A stretch of 64,000 bases of DNA, from assembly GCF_014649335.1 (NCBI RefSeq), contig NZ_BMSV01000008.1, forward strand, positions 248,001 to 312,000, in the 5' to 3' direction. This document shows, one piece after another, positions 52,950 to 61,515 of this stretch. The DNA is from Streptomyces roseolilacinus. Its GTDB lineage: Bacteria; Actinomycetota; Actinomycetes; Streptomycetales; Streptomycetaceae. How positions within the stretch are numbered: the first letter of the stretch is position 1; the number at the start of each line of letters is the position of its first letter. The translations under genes and the position numbers were made by a program. The notes under the pieces were generated by a model. That model searched no databases and was not told where the DNA came from. It worked only from the letters and a program-made list of their open reading frames with translations.

Positions 52950-53090
52950 GTGACCGGTCCGACCACCACCGTCGTGGCCCGCACACGGTGCGGCGCACCG
53001 TCCCGCGCCCCCGACCGGACGGTACGGCCGCCCGTGGCCGCCGAGGCGCCCGCGGACCCTTCCGGAGGCCCTCCCGGAGGCCCGGCGTGA
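52950..53090 (+). CDS. Putative 46-residue peptide
   Basis: A short frame starting at GTG (VTGPTTTVVARTRCGAPS) and ending GGPPGGPA. The strong ribosome site GGAGAGGAGG ends about six bases before the start, and third positions are mostly G or C. It sits 67 bases before a DUF2180 gene. No family is recognised. It may be a true small protein of this operon or chance. Confidence 0.4.
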   Translation: MTGPTTTVVARTRCGAPSRAPDRTVRPPVAAEAPADPSGGPPGGPA

Positions 53091-53157
53091 GCCCGCGGTC
53101 CGCCGCCGCGCCGGATGACGGGCGGCGGCTCCCCCGGCGCCGAGAGCGAGGAAGATC

Positions 53158-53403
53158 GTGAACTGTTACGAATGCGCCCGGCCGAACCCGGCCGTCGCGG
53201 TGTGCCGCTCCTGCGGCGCCGGACTCTGCCGGGACCACGTGCGGGTACGCGGCGAGGAGCTCCACGAGACCGTCGGACCCGGGCCGTCCCAGCCGGTGCG
53301 CGGCCGCCGCATGCTGTGCGGCGTGTGCACCGACGCACCGGGCGCCCCCGGGAGGAGCAGCTCCCTGGACGGCGGCGGTGTCCTCGACGAGGGGGAGGAG
53401 TGA
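53158..53403 (+). CDS. DUF2180 zinc-binding small protein
   Basis: An 81-aa Cys-rich protein with the DUF2180 pattern: MNCYECARPNPAVAVCRSCG, then AGLCRDHVRV and RRMLCGVCTD. Cys pairs CxxC at residues 3-6 and 16-19, C24, H27 and CxxC near residue 57 suggest one or two zinc sites. GAGGAAG precedes the GTG. Function is unknown. A 19-residue frame (53400-53459) overlaps its stop as GTGA and has GGGGGAGGA before it, but is too short to judge. Confidence 0.85.
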   Translation: MNCYECARPNPAVAVCRSCGAGLCRDHVRVRGEELHETVGPGPSQPVRGRRMLCGVCTDAPGAPGRSSSLDGGGVLDEGEE

Positions 53404-53505
53404 CCACCACCGCACGGGCCGGGGCCCGCGGGGAGGAGACACGGCCCGCGGGCACGTGAGCCGGGCCCGCGCCCGTACCGCCCGCCGCCGCGGCCCGACG
53501 GCGGG

Positions 53506-56500
53506 TCACCGGGGGCGGCGGGGGTTCGGCAGGTCCCCGGGGAGGGGCTCCACCGGGTCGTCCGGACCGGCCACGACCCAGGCCACGCCGCCCGCGAGGG
53601 TCGACGGCCCGGAGTGGTGAGGGCGGCGGCGGGTCAACCGCACGCTCACGTACGCGTCCGCGTCCGGTACGGGAACGCGCAGCGCCCCGGCCAGCTCCCG
53701 CCCCCGCCGGTTGCCGCCCACCACCAGTACGCCCTCCTCCCGGAGCGCCGCGGCCGCCTCCCGGACCGTGCGGGCGCTGTCGCGGCGCCGCGTCACGGCC
53801 CGCAGCGCCGCCTCGGGCACCGGCCGCTCCCGCACCCGCCGGAACAGCTCCGCCGTGCGGTCCACGGCGGACGCGTGCGCCAGGACCGCGGCGCGGTCCG
53901 CCTCGGGCAGGCGCAGCAGGACGTTCTCCGGCAGCGGCGCGCCGCGGCGCAGCCACAGCACCGCCATCCGCGCCTCCGCGGTGAGCGGCGACGGCGCGTC
54001 CCGGTGCACCGGCGCGACCGTCATGCCCGGGCGTATCCGCAGCAGCCCGGCCGACCAGCGGGCGTGCGCGTCGTCGGCCTGGACGACCAGGTGGATCTCA
54101 CCGTGCTCGGCCCGCGAGAACGACGTCCAGCTCCGGCCGCCGCCCAGCGACAGCCTCAGCCGGAACGGTGTCGCGGTGGGGAACACGCGCCGCAGCTCCA
54201 GCTCCAACCGCGGGCCGATCAGGGCTCTTTCCCGCTCGCTCAGCTGCGCCACGTCGTACCGGCCGGTGCCCTCCGGGTCGAGCACCGCGTCGAGGGACTC
54301 CCGCACGGCCGCCGCCATCGCCCGTCCGTCCGGGTCGCGGTCGTTGAACACCCGCGCCAGCATGAGGAGTCCGCTGTCGTACGCGGACAGGTCGACGTGC
54401 GGGGTGAGGACGACGCACACGGTCCGGTCGCCCGCCCCGGTGACCTCGCGCGCCATGAACCGCCCGGCCACGAGACCGGCGTCGTCCCGGTCGCCGAGCC
54501 GGTCGAACACCTCGGGAGAGACGCACAGGGCGGGGTGGAAGGGGAAGTTCTCCGAGAGCGCCCGGAACTCCGCGGAGTCCAGCATGGTCAACGCGATCCG
54601 CACGTTCAGGTCGGCCGTCGCCCGTTCCGCGTCGAGCCCGTCGACGGAGCCCACGTGGACGGCCAGGCGCGCCGCCGGCTGCCGGCCGGTCGCCTCCAGC
54701 TCGTCCGGCAGCCGCTCCGCCAGCCCGCGGAGCAGCGCGTCGAGCGGGACGCCGGGGGGCAGGAACAGCAGGCAGCGGCCGTCCCTGACCAGCAGGCGGT
54801 GGTTCGACCGCCCGAGGACGCCGTCCTCGTGCAGGGAGAGCAGGGCGAGCGAGAGGGCTTCGCCCGTCGCCGGTGGATCACCGTCCGCCCCGACGGCGAC
54901 GATGGTCCACGGCTCCGGGGGACCTGATCCCGCGACCGCGGCGGCGAGCAGCTGCCGGGCCTCCTCCCGTTCCTCCTCCGTGCCGGGGCCGTCCAGGTGC
55001 GCGAGCGCCGCCCGCGCGGTCTCCCCGGCCTCGTCGAGCCGGCCCAGCGAGATCAGCGTCCGCGCGATGCGGGTCAGGAGCAGGCCCTCGGCGCGGAGGT
55101 GCCCGCCCTCCGTCCGGTACTGGGCGAGGAGCGCCTCCTGCGTGGTGAGCAGCTCGCCGTACCGGCCGGCCGTCGTGAGGGCGTCCTCCAGCGCCAGGAG
55201 GGCACTGCGCATCAGCGGGTGGGGAACCGAGTCGGGGTAGCTGCCGAGCGCCTCCCGCACCGTCGGCAGCACCTCGTCGGTCCTGCCGAGCCGGGTGAGG
55301 ACCGATGCCAGGTCCAGGCAGGTCGCCGCCACGCCGAAGCGGTCGCCGTCGGCGCGGAAGGCGTCGAGTGCCCGCCTCAGGTGTCCCTCGGCCTCGGCCC
55401 GCGCGCCGGTGGCCAGGGCCAGTCGCCCGGCCAGCCGGTTCGCCGGGCCGCGCAGGGCGCCGTCCGCCTCCCACGCCTCCCGCGGCACCCCGTCCAGCGT
55501 GGACGCGGCGTCCGCGACCGCCCCGGCGGCGTACTGCGCCAGGGCCAGCGCGACCCCGGCCCGGGCCGCCGGCTCCCGGGGCCCCGCCTCGGCCACGGCC
55601 CGTGCGGCGCCGGCGAACCGCGACCGGCAGGGGACCGAGGCGCCCCGGACGTGGAGGAGCAGCAGCAGGTCCGCCAGGCGCCCCGGCGGACCGTCGGCCG
55701 CGGCGGCCAGCGCCAGGGCGTTGTCGAGCCAGACGTGCCGCGAGGCCGGTTCGTCGACGAAGTCGACGACCCGCACCCCCAGGTTCTCGGCGAGGGCGGA
55801 GTCGGGGCAGTCCTCCTCGTACAGCGCGGCGGCGTGGGCGAGGTGGTGGTCGACGAGCCGCCGGAGCAGAGGGGCCTTCGCCCCGGCGTCGTACCCGTCC
55901 TCCCGGAGCACCAGGCGGCGCACCTCCTCCGGCAGGCGGTACCCCCCGGCGGCCCGCCGCTCCAGCAGGCCCCCGGCGACCAGCCGGCCGAGCACCGCGC
56001 GGCCGTCCGGGTCGCCGCCCAGGAGGATCCACGCCTCCGTGTGGGCCAGCTCCCCGGTCGGGGCGAGCGCGCAGCGGCGCAGCGCCGTCCGCTCCCGGTC
56101 CGGAAGGGCCCGCAGCCGCAGGCGCAGGACGGCGCCCAGGTCCTCCTCCGGTGTCGCCCGCCTCCCGCCGGGCGTGGTGTCGCGGACCGTCCGGACCAGC
56201 TCGGGCAGCGGCGGAGCGGAGCCCGAGGCGATCCAGGAGCCGATGAGCCGCAGCGTGAGCGGCCACCACGCGCGGCCGGCCGTCAGCTCCCGCAGGGCGG
56301 TGCGCTCCTCGCGCCCCCGGGGGCCGGCCCAGGCGGCGAGGAGGTCCGCGGCCTCCTCCTCCGGCAGGGGCGCCAGCCGGGAACCGGGCGGCACCTGCGC
56401 CTTCCGGGTCGTGGCGAGGACGGCGCAGCCGGGCGCGGACGGCAGCAGGCGCTCCATCCGCGCGGGCTCGGGAACGTCGTCGAGGACGAGCAGCACGCGC

Positions 56501-58524
56501 CGCCCGGCGACCGCCTCCGCCAGCGCGGCGGAGAGCTCCTCGACGGTCCGCGGTTCCCCGTCGGCCGGCGCGCCCACGGCGGCCAGCAGGCGGTGCAGCG
56601 CCGCCTCGGGCGGCAGGGGGTGGTCGCCCGAACCGCGCATGTCCACGAAGTACCGCTCACCGGGGAAGCGCCGGGCCGTGTGCAGGGCGAGCGCCGTCCG
56701 CCCCGCGCCGGGGGCGTCCCGGACCGCGGTCACCCACACGATTCCCGCGGCCGGGTCCGCGAGCTGTGCGAGGAGGGACGCGACGGCGTCCTCCCGCCCG
56801 ACGAGGATCCCGGGCGCGGGCGGGAACGCGGCGGACGCGCCGGGCTCCGTACGCGTCGCCCCGTCCTCCTCCCCGTCCCCGTCCGGGGCGGGCGCCTCCT
56901 CGCCGGGCACCGCCAGCCCCAGCAGCTCCAGCGTCTGGCGGGACGCCCGGGCGAACGCCTCCTGCTCGGCCGGCAGTTCACGGGGCCCGGACGCGTCGTA
57001 CGCCACCGAGCGCAGCCCCGGCCGGCCGTCGCCGCGTGACGCCACGTACCGGTCGAGTGCCTGGTGGACCCGCCACGCCTCGTGCGCGGGCAGCCGCTCA
57101 CGCAGCACCGCCCTGGCCTCCTCGGGCAGGACCAGTTCCAGCGGCCCGAAGTCGCCGGCGGGCTCCTCCAGTTCGAACAGCCCGCTCGTCACGGCCTCCG
57201 CCACGTCGGCGGTCGTCGCGTCGGGCACCAGCTCCCGGCGGATCACGTGCAGCAGCCGCAGGCTGAGCCGGTCGAACGGCGCGCACAGCACCGCGAGCCG
57301 TACCGCCCGGGGAGCGGCCGTGCGGAGGAAGCCCCGCGCGGCCGTGCCGGGCGACGGCGGCACGGCGCGCCGCCGGGGCCGGCCCGGCAGCCGTCCGCCC
57401 GGCGGGACGAGGACGGCCGTACAGCCCTCGGGGGCGCCGCGCATCGCGGCCCGCGACCAGCGGTCCAGCGAGTGCGGCGACAGCGACAGCACCGGGATCG
57501 GCAGCCACGCCCCCGCGTCACCCCGCCCCGTGCCGTCGGGGGCGGTGCCGTCCGGGTCGGCGAGGTCGAGCAGCGGGGGCGCCTCGTGCGGGAGGCGGCT
57601 GCGGTGGGCGCCGGGCGCGGCGGGCGTGAACCGGACCGTGGGGAGGTCCAGTCCGCCGCGCCGCCACAGCTTCGTCGGGAGCGGGTTCAGCAGCGCCATG
57701 GGCGTCGTGGCCGCCCACTCCCGCAGCAGCCGCCACACGGCCGGGCCCCGCCACGGCGCGGCCACGCAGTCGGACACGACGACGACCAGCCTCCGGCCGT
57801 CCGCCTGACGCAGCTGGCCCGGTGCCTGCGGGCGCCCGGCCCCGTCGAACAACAGGTCCCGCACCTGGAGCGTGCGGAAGGCCCCCAGCCGGTCGAGGAC
57901 GGTGACGAAGTCGTCGAGGGTCTCCTCCCACACCCGCATGTGGGGGGAGCGGTCGACGATCAGCGTCAGGTCGAACCAGCGTTCCGGGGCGGCCGAGAAC
58001 ACGGGGATCAGCTCGCCGCTGCGGGCGTAGCCGTCGACGGTCGCGTCGACGTCGAGCGCGCCGCGCCGTCCCTCCGGCCACGGGCGCTTCCACGGCCGCA
58101 GCGCCCGCGTCACCTCCAGCGCGCGGGGCAGTCCCGTGGTGCGGGGCGCCGCCACGGCGTGGCCGGGCAGCCGCGTACCGGCTCCGGGCAGCCGCTCGTG
58201 CAGCCCGCGCGCCCCGGCGGTGTGCTCCGTGCCGGGAGCCACCGGGCCGGGTTCCCGTGCCGTCGGCTGCCGCGGCGGCGGGCCCTCCGGCTCCGCCCCC
58301 CTCGGCGCGGGCGCGTCACCGCCCGGTGCGGCGGACGGCGGCGGGCCGGGCGGGGGCGGGGCCGCCGGCCGGTGCCGGGCCATCGTGGCCGCCAGCCAGA
58401 GGGCCTCCGCCAGCGCCGTGCCGTCGAGCCCGCCACCCGGTCCCGCCCCGCCGCCCGCGGCCGGGTCCAGGTGGGGGACGGCCGCGCGCAGCGCCGACAG
58501 GACCCGGCCCAGTGCGTCAGGCAC
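53506..58524 (-). CDS. Multidomain conflict-system protein: vWA-like, NB-ARC, TPR, cyclase-like, NaeI-like
   Basis: A 1672-aa STAND NTPase protein. A Pro-rich N-terminus leads to a SAV_2336/vWA-like domain (about 165-300; FDLTLIVDRSPHMRVWEE, RRLVVVVSDC). A winged-helix-like part precedes an NB-ARC domain (about 575-800). Its P-loop reads DAPGAGRTAL, with R609 in place of Lys, while Walker B VLLVLDDVPE is intact. TPR-like helices follow (about 960-1190). Then comes a domain like streptomycete nucleotide-cyclase relatives (about 1206-1371; RLAVHVGSVDG, LNVRIALTMLDSAEF). The C-terminal 250 residues resemble NaeI endonuclease (HLVVQADDAHARWSAGLLRI, ELFRRVRERP, LREEGVLVVGG, ALRVPVPDADAYVSVRL) but lack D-x-K. 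GTG 58524 overlaps the MoxR stop by eight bases. Confidence 0.85.
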   Translation of the reverse strand: MPDALGRVLSALRAAVPHLDPAAGGGAGPGGGLDGTALAEALWLAATMARHRPAAPPPPGPPPSAAPGGDAPAPRGAEPEGPPPRQPTAREPGPVAPGTEHTAGARGLHERLPGAGTRLPGHAVAAPRTTGLPRALEVTRALRPWKRPWPEGRRGALDVDATVDGYARSGELIPVFSAAPERWFDLTLIVDRSPHMRVWEETLDDFVTVLDRLGAFRTLQVRDLLFDGAGRPQAPGQLRQADGRRLVVVVSDCVAAPWRGPAVWRLLREWAATTPMALLNPLPTKLWRRGGLDLPTVRFTPAAPGAHRSRLPHEAPPLLDLADPDGTAPDGTGRGDAGAWLPIPVLSLSPHSLDRWSRAAMRGAPEGCTAVLVPPGGRLPGRPRRRAVPPSPGTAARGFLRTAAPRAVRLAVLCAPFDRLSLRLLHVIRRELVPDATTADVAEAVTSGLFELEEPAGDFGPLELVLPEEARAVLRERLPAHEAWRVHQALDRYVASRGDGRPGLRSVAYDASGPRELPAEQEAFARASRQTLELLGLAVPGEEAPAPDGDGEEDGATRTEPGASAAFPPAPGILVGREDAVASLLAQLADPAAGIVWVTAVRDAPGAGRTALALHTARRFPGERYFVDMRGSGDHPLPPEAALHRLLAAVGAPADGEPRTVEELSAALAEAVAGRRVLLVLDDVPEPARMERLLPSAPGCAVLATTRKAQVPPGSRLAPLPEEEAADLLAAWAGPRGREERTALRELTAGRAWWPLTLRLIGSWIASGSAPPLPELVRTVRDTTPGGRRATPEEDLGAVLRLRLRALPDRERTALRRCALAPTGELAHTEAWILLGGDPDGRAVLGRLVAGGLLERRAAGGYRLPEEVRRLVLREDGYDAGAKAPLLRRLVDHHLAHAAALYEEDCPDSALAENLGVRVVDFVDEPASRHVWLDNALALAAAADGPPGRLADLLLLLHVRGASVPCRSRFAGAARAVAEAGPREPAARAGVALALAQYAAGAVADAASTLDGVPREAWEADGALRGPANRLAGRLALATGARAEAEGHLRRALDAFRADGDRFGVAATCLDLASVLTRLGRTDEVLPTVREALGSYPDSVPHPLMRSALLALEDALTTAGRYGELLTTQEALLAQYRTEGGHLRAEGLLLTRIARTLISLGRLDEAGETARAALAHLDGPGTEEEREEARQLLAAAVAGSGPPEPWTIVAVGADGDPPATGEALSLALLSLHEDGVLGRSNHRLLVRDGRCLLFLPPGVPLDALLRGLAERLPDELEATGRQPAARLAVHVGSVDGLDAERATADLNVRIALTMLDSAEFRALSENFPFHPALCVSPEVFDRLGDRDDAGLVAGRFMAREVTGAGDRTVCVVLTPHVDLSAYDSGLLMLARVFNDRDPDGRAMAAAVRESLDAVLDPEGTGRYDVAQLSERERALIGPRLELELRRVFPTATPFRLRLSLGGGRSWTSFSRAEHGEIHLVVQADDAHARWSAGLLRIRPGMTVAPVHRDAPSPLTAEARMAVLWLRRGAPLPENVLLRLPEADRAAVLAHASAVDRTAELFRRVRERPVPEAALRAVTRRRDSARTVREAAAALREEGVLVVGGNRRGRELAGALRVPVPDADAYVSVRLTRRRPHHSGPSTLAGGVAWVVAGPDDPVEPLPGDLPNPRRPR

Positions 58525-59452
58525 GGGACAACTCCCGCAGCAGCAGGTCCACCACGGCCTGCCGCCGCTCGTCGTCCGGCGCCCCGTCCCCGGTCAGCAG
58601 GTGGACGGCGTTCAGCAGCTGGTCCACGGCGAGGCTCTCGCCGGCCGTGATCCGCTCGACGAACGCGTCCACCAGCTCCCCGGCCGCCTCCGACTCCGCC
58701 GCGCCGGCGCCCAGGTGCGCCGCGACGACCCTGAGCAGGGTCTCCGGCGTCGGCATCGGCATCGTGAAGCGGATGCACCGGCGCAGGAACGCGGCCGGGA
58801 AGTCCCGCTCGCCGTTGCTGGTCATCACGATGAACGGGAACTCCGTGCACTGCACCCGGCCCCGCACCACCTCGTGGTACGCGTCGCCGCCCCACTCCCG
58901 GACGGCCACCACGTCCCTGCCGTACCGGGCCAGCTCCGGGACCTCGAACTCGCCCCGCTCCAGCACGTCCAGCAGGTCGCTGGGCAGGTCCAGGTCGCTC
59001 TTGTCGATTTCGTCGATGAGCAGCGCCCGCGGCCGGCGCGCCGGCAGCAGCGCCGTGCCGAGGGGACCCATCCGCAGGAACGGCGCGATGTCGTCGCTGC
59101 CGTCCGGCCCTTCCAGCCGCTGCGCGTGGATCCTGCCCAGGGCGTCGTACCGGTACAGGGCGTCCGCGAGGCTGCTGCGGGACGTGATGTGCCAGCGCAG
59201 CACCGGGCCCAGGTCCAGCTCCGCCGCGACCTGCTCGATCACCGTGGACTTGCCCGAACCGGCCGGGCCGGTCAGCAGCAGGGGGCGGCGCAGGACCAGT
59301 GCGGCGTTCACCGCCTCCACCAGGCCCCGCGGGGGGACGAACTGCTCGTGCAGGGACCTGCGGGGGAACACCCGCCAGGGCGGCGGCGGGGCCAGCTCCA
59401 CCCGCTCGCGCGGCGCGCTGCCGGTTCCCGCGTAGAAAGGCTGCCAGGTCAT
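58517..59452 (-). CDS. MoxR-type AAA ATPase of conflict system
   Basis: A 311-aa AAA+ ATPase. Walker A is LLTGPAGSGKSTV (about residues 60-72), Walker B is RALLIDEIDKSDLDLPSDLL near residue 145, sensor 1 is FPFIVMTSNGERDFPAAFLR near residue 215 with a following Arg finger RRCIRF, and sensor 2 helices follow. ATG 59452 overlaps the caspase gene stop (ATGA), and its own stop overlaps the start of the NB-ARC gene. MoxR ATPases with vWA and VMAP partners remodel or gate effector complexes. No Shine-Dalgarno site is strong, so coupling is likely. Confidence 0.92.
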   Translation of the reverse strand: MTWQPFYAGTGSAPRERVELAPPPPWRVFPRRSLHEQFVPPRGLVEAVNAALVLRRPLLLTGPAGSGKSTVIEQVAAELDLGPVLRWHITSRSSLADALYRYDALGRIHAQRLEGPDGSDDIAPFLRMGPLGTALLPARRPRALLIDEIDKSDLDLPSDLLDVLERGEFEVPELARYGRDVVAVREWGGDAYHEVVRGRVQCTEFPFIVMTSNGERDFPAAFLRRCIRFTMPMPTPETLLRVVAAHLGAGAAESEAAGELVDAFVERITAGESLAVDQLLNAVHLLTGDGAPDDERRQAVVDLLLRELSRA

Positions 59453-61515
59453 GCGGGACTCTCCCCATCCGTCGCGAACTGTTCGAACCACCTGCAGAAC
59501 TCCAGCCACTCCGCGTCGTCCCACACCGTGCGCAGCCGGGCCAGGTGCCCGCGTCCCGGCCACCCGGCGGGCGGGGTGCCGTGACCGCTCCACCGGTCGC
59601 GGTACGCCCGGCAGAACTCGCCGGGCAGCAGATGCCAGTGCGTGTCCAGGTAGCGGCGCGCCTCGGCCGGGACGCGATGCGTCTCGTCCTCCGGCCACAG
59701 CACGATGGGGGAGGACGCCAGCAGCGTCTCCAGCACGTCGCCGAGGTGCGCCGGCCGGTGCTCCAGGGCGACCGCGCGCGCACGCGGCCCGCCCAGCAAC
59801 CGGTCGCGGAGCTCCCGCGCCTGCCGGGTGTCGCTCTCGCCGAGCCACTCCAGCCGCGTGCCGTCGGGGGAGGCCTCCATGGCGCGGAGCGTCCTGCGCG
59901 CCCGGTCGTTGATCCACCACAGGTGGTCCGGCGGCTGGATGCGGTCGCTCCACCGCAGGACGACGTCGTGCTCGGCGCCCAGCCGCATCCCGAAGTCGGT
60001 CTCCTCCGGGCGCCACTGCAGCAGCAGCGGGGCCGGCGCGGCGACCTCGACGCGGCGCAGCGGCACGTCCATCCCGGCGGCCAGCCGGGACGCCCACCGC
60101 AGCGCGGCGCCCACCTGCCGCTCCACACCGGCCCGGTCCGGGCGGCACGCGAACTCCTCGCGGTCGCGCACCTCACCGCCGTCCAGCAGCCAGGCCGCCA
60201 GCGACTCCGGCCACTCGTCGCCGACGGCCGCGTGCAGGCTCACCACCAGCCGCAGCCGCATGTCACGCGTCCGGTCGGTCAGCCGCTCGAAGGCGTCGTT
60301 CAGGTCGATCACCGCACCGAGGGCCGCCGCCCAGCCGCGCACCGCCGGCGTCCCCGGGTCCACGCCCGTCTCGTGCGCCAGCAGCGCCACGAAGTCGACG
60401 AGCGGCCCCGTCCGCCGCTTCCCCGCCACCGGCGCCCGCAGCAGCAGGTACTCGACGGCGTCACGCAGCAGGTCCGTGCCCGACGACCCGGGCGGCGACT
60501 CCAGGGGGCCGGGGCACACCGCGGTGAACGTCCGCCGCAGCAGCCCCGACGTGAGTGGCGTCCCGGGCCAGGAGCCGAGCAGGCCGACGGTCCGCGCCGC
60601 GGCGTCCAGCGCGTCCACCACGTCGAGCGCCCACTCCCGGGCGGGCGACGGCGGGGCCGCCGCCAGCCCGCACCGTACGGCGTCGAGGTCCCGGGCCGTC
60701 GTCACCGGCCCGGCGGGCAGCGACTCGTCCACCACCGCGACCGCCCGGGCCAGCTCCTCCGAGGCGACCGGGCCGAGCAGCGTGCCCGCGGCGGCCGCGT
60801 GCCGGGGGTTGCGGGCCAGCCACAGCGGGCCGGGCCCGAACCGCGCCCCGTCGAACTCGGCCCGCAGGATCGCCTGCCCCGCCGTGCCGCCGTCGTCGCG
60901 CACGGCCTCCACGACGGCGTCCGGCGCCAGCGTCTCGCCCACCGCGGGCAGCCCCTGCCGGAGCACCTTCACCAGCGTCCGGCTGAACCGCAGCCCGTAC
61001 GCCTCCTCCGCCGCGCCCGACCCCATGAGCAGCGACAGCCGCGTGTCGCCCTGCCGGATGCCGTTGGCGACGGACTTCAGGTCCGGCACCGCGTTCCCCG
61101 CGTGGCACGTGTCCACGATGGCGATGACACCCGCCAGGCCCTGCGTGTCCAGCGCCTGCGCCAGCAGTGACCCCACGTCCACCGCCGTCAGCGGCGCCTC
61201 CGCCCGCGAGTCGCCCGCCATGAAGTACAGGCCCGTCCCGGAGGCCATTCCGTGGCCGAGCAGCGCCACGACCAGCACGGCGCCCGCCTCGCCCGCACCG
61301 AGCGCCGCCGTGCGGATCGCCGCCTCGACGTCCGCGCGCGTCACCCCCTCCCCGCACAGCAGCGTCGCCCCGCCCGGCGGGTCCTTCTCGCAGCCGCCCG
61401 CCCACGGCGCCGTCAGCGTGTCGTGCAGCGCCCGGGCGGACTCCTCCAACTCCTCCAACAGGCCGAGGTCAGGGCACTGCGCCCCGATCACCAGGGCGTG
61501 CCGCGGGCCGGTCAT
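59449..61515 (-). CDS. Caspase-like peptidase with VMAP-C-like tail
   Basis: A 688-aa protein. The N-terminal 250 residues are a caspase-fold (peptidase C14) domain. HALVIGAQCPDL is the first strand, H88 lies in VVALLGHGMASGTG, and C137 lies in IAIVDTCHAGNA, giving an apparently intact His/Cys dyad. After a helical middle, the C-terminal part (about 460-688; MRLRLVVSLH, APLLLQWRPEETDFGM, PIVLWPEDE, YRDRWSGHGTPPAGWPG) resembles the vWA-MoxR-associated protein C-terminal domain. ATG 61515 overlaps the alpha/beta-hydrolase stop. The peptidase is the likely effector of the system. Confidence 0.9.
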   Translation of the reverse strand: MTGPRHALVIGAQCPDLGLLEELEESARALHDTLTAPWAGGCEKDPPGGATLLCGEGVTRADVEAAIRTAALGAGEAGAVLVVALLGHGMASGTGLYFMAGDSRAEAPLTAVDVGSLLAQALDTQGLAGVIAIVDTCHAGNAVPDLKSVANGIRQGDTRLSLLMGSGAAEEAYGLRFSRTLVKVLRQGLPAVGETLAPDAVVEAVRDDGGTAGQAILRAEFDGARFGPGPLWLARNPRHAAAAGTLLGPVASEELARAVAVVDESLPAGPVTTARDLDAVRCGLAAAPPSPAREWALDVVDALDAAARTVGLLGSWPGTPLTSGLLRRTFTAVCPGPLESPPGSSGTDLLRDAVEYLLLRAPVAGKRRTGPLVDFVALLAHETGVDPGTPAVRGWAAALGAVIDLNDAFERLTDRTRDMRLRLVVSLHAAVGDEWPESLAAWLLDGGEVRDREEFACRPDRAGVERQVGAALRWASRLAAGMDVPLRRVEVAAPAPLLLQWRPEETDFGMRLGAEHDVVLRWSDRIQPPDHLWWINDRARRTLRAMEASPDGTRLEWLGESDTRQARELRDRLLGGPRARAVALEHRPAHLGDVLETLLASSPIVLWPEDETHRVPAEARRYLDTHWHLLPGEFCRAYRDRWSGHGTPPAGWPGRGHLARLRTVWDDAEWLEFCRWFEQFATDGESPA

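Noticed and set aside
52653..53090. A 145-codon plus-strand frame before the DUF2180 gene
   Set aside because: It has no ribosome site and is low-complexity Arg/Gly/Pro. Only its last 46 codons, behind a strong ribosome site, were kept as a tentative peptide.
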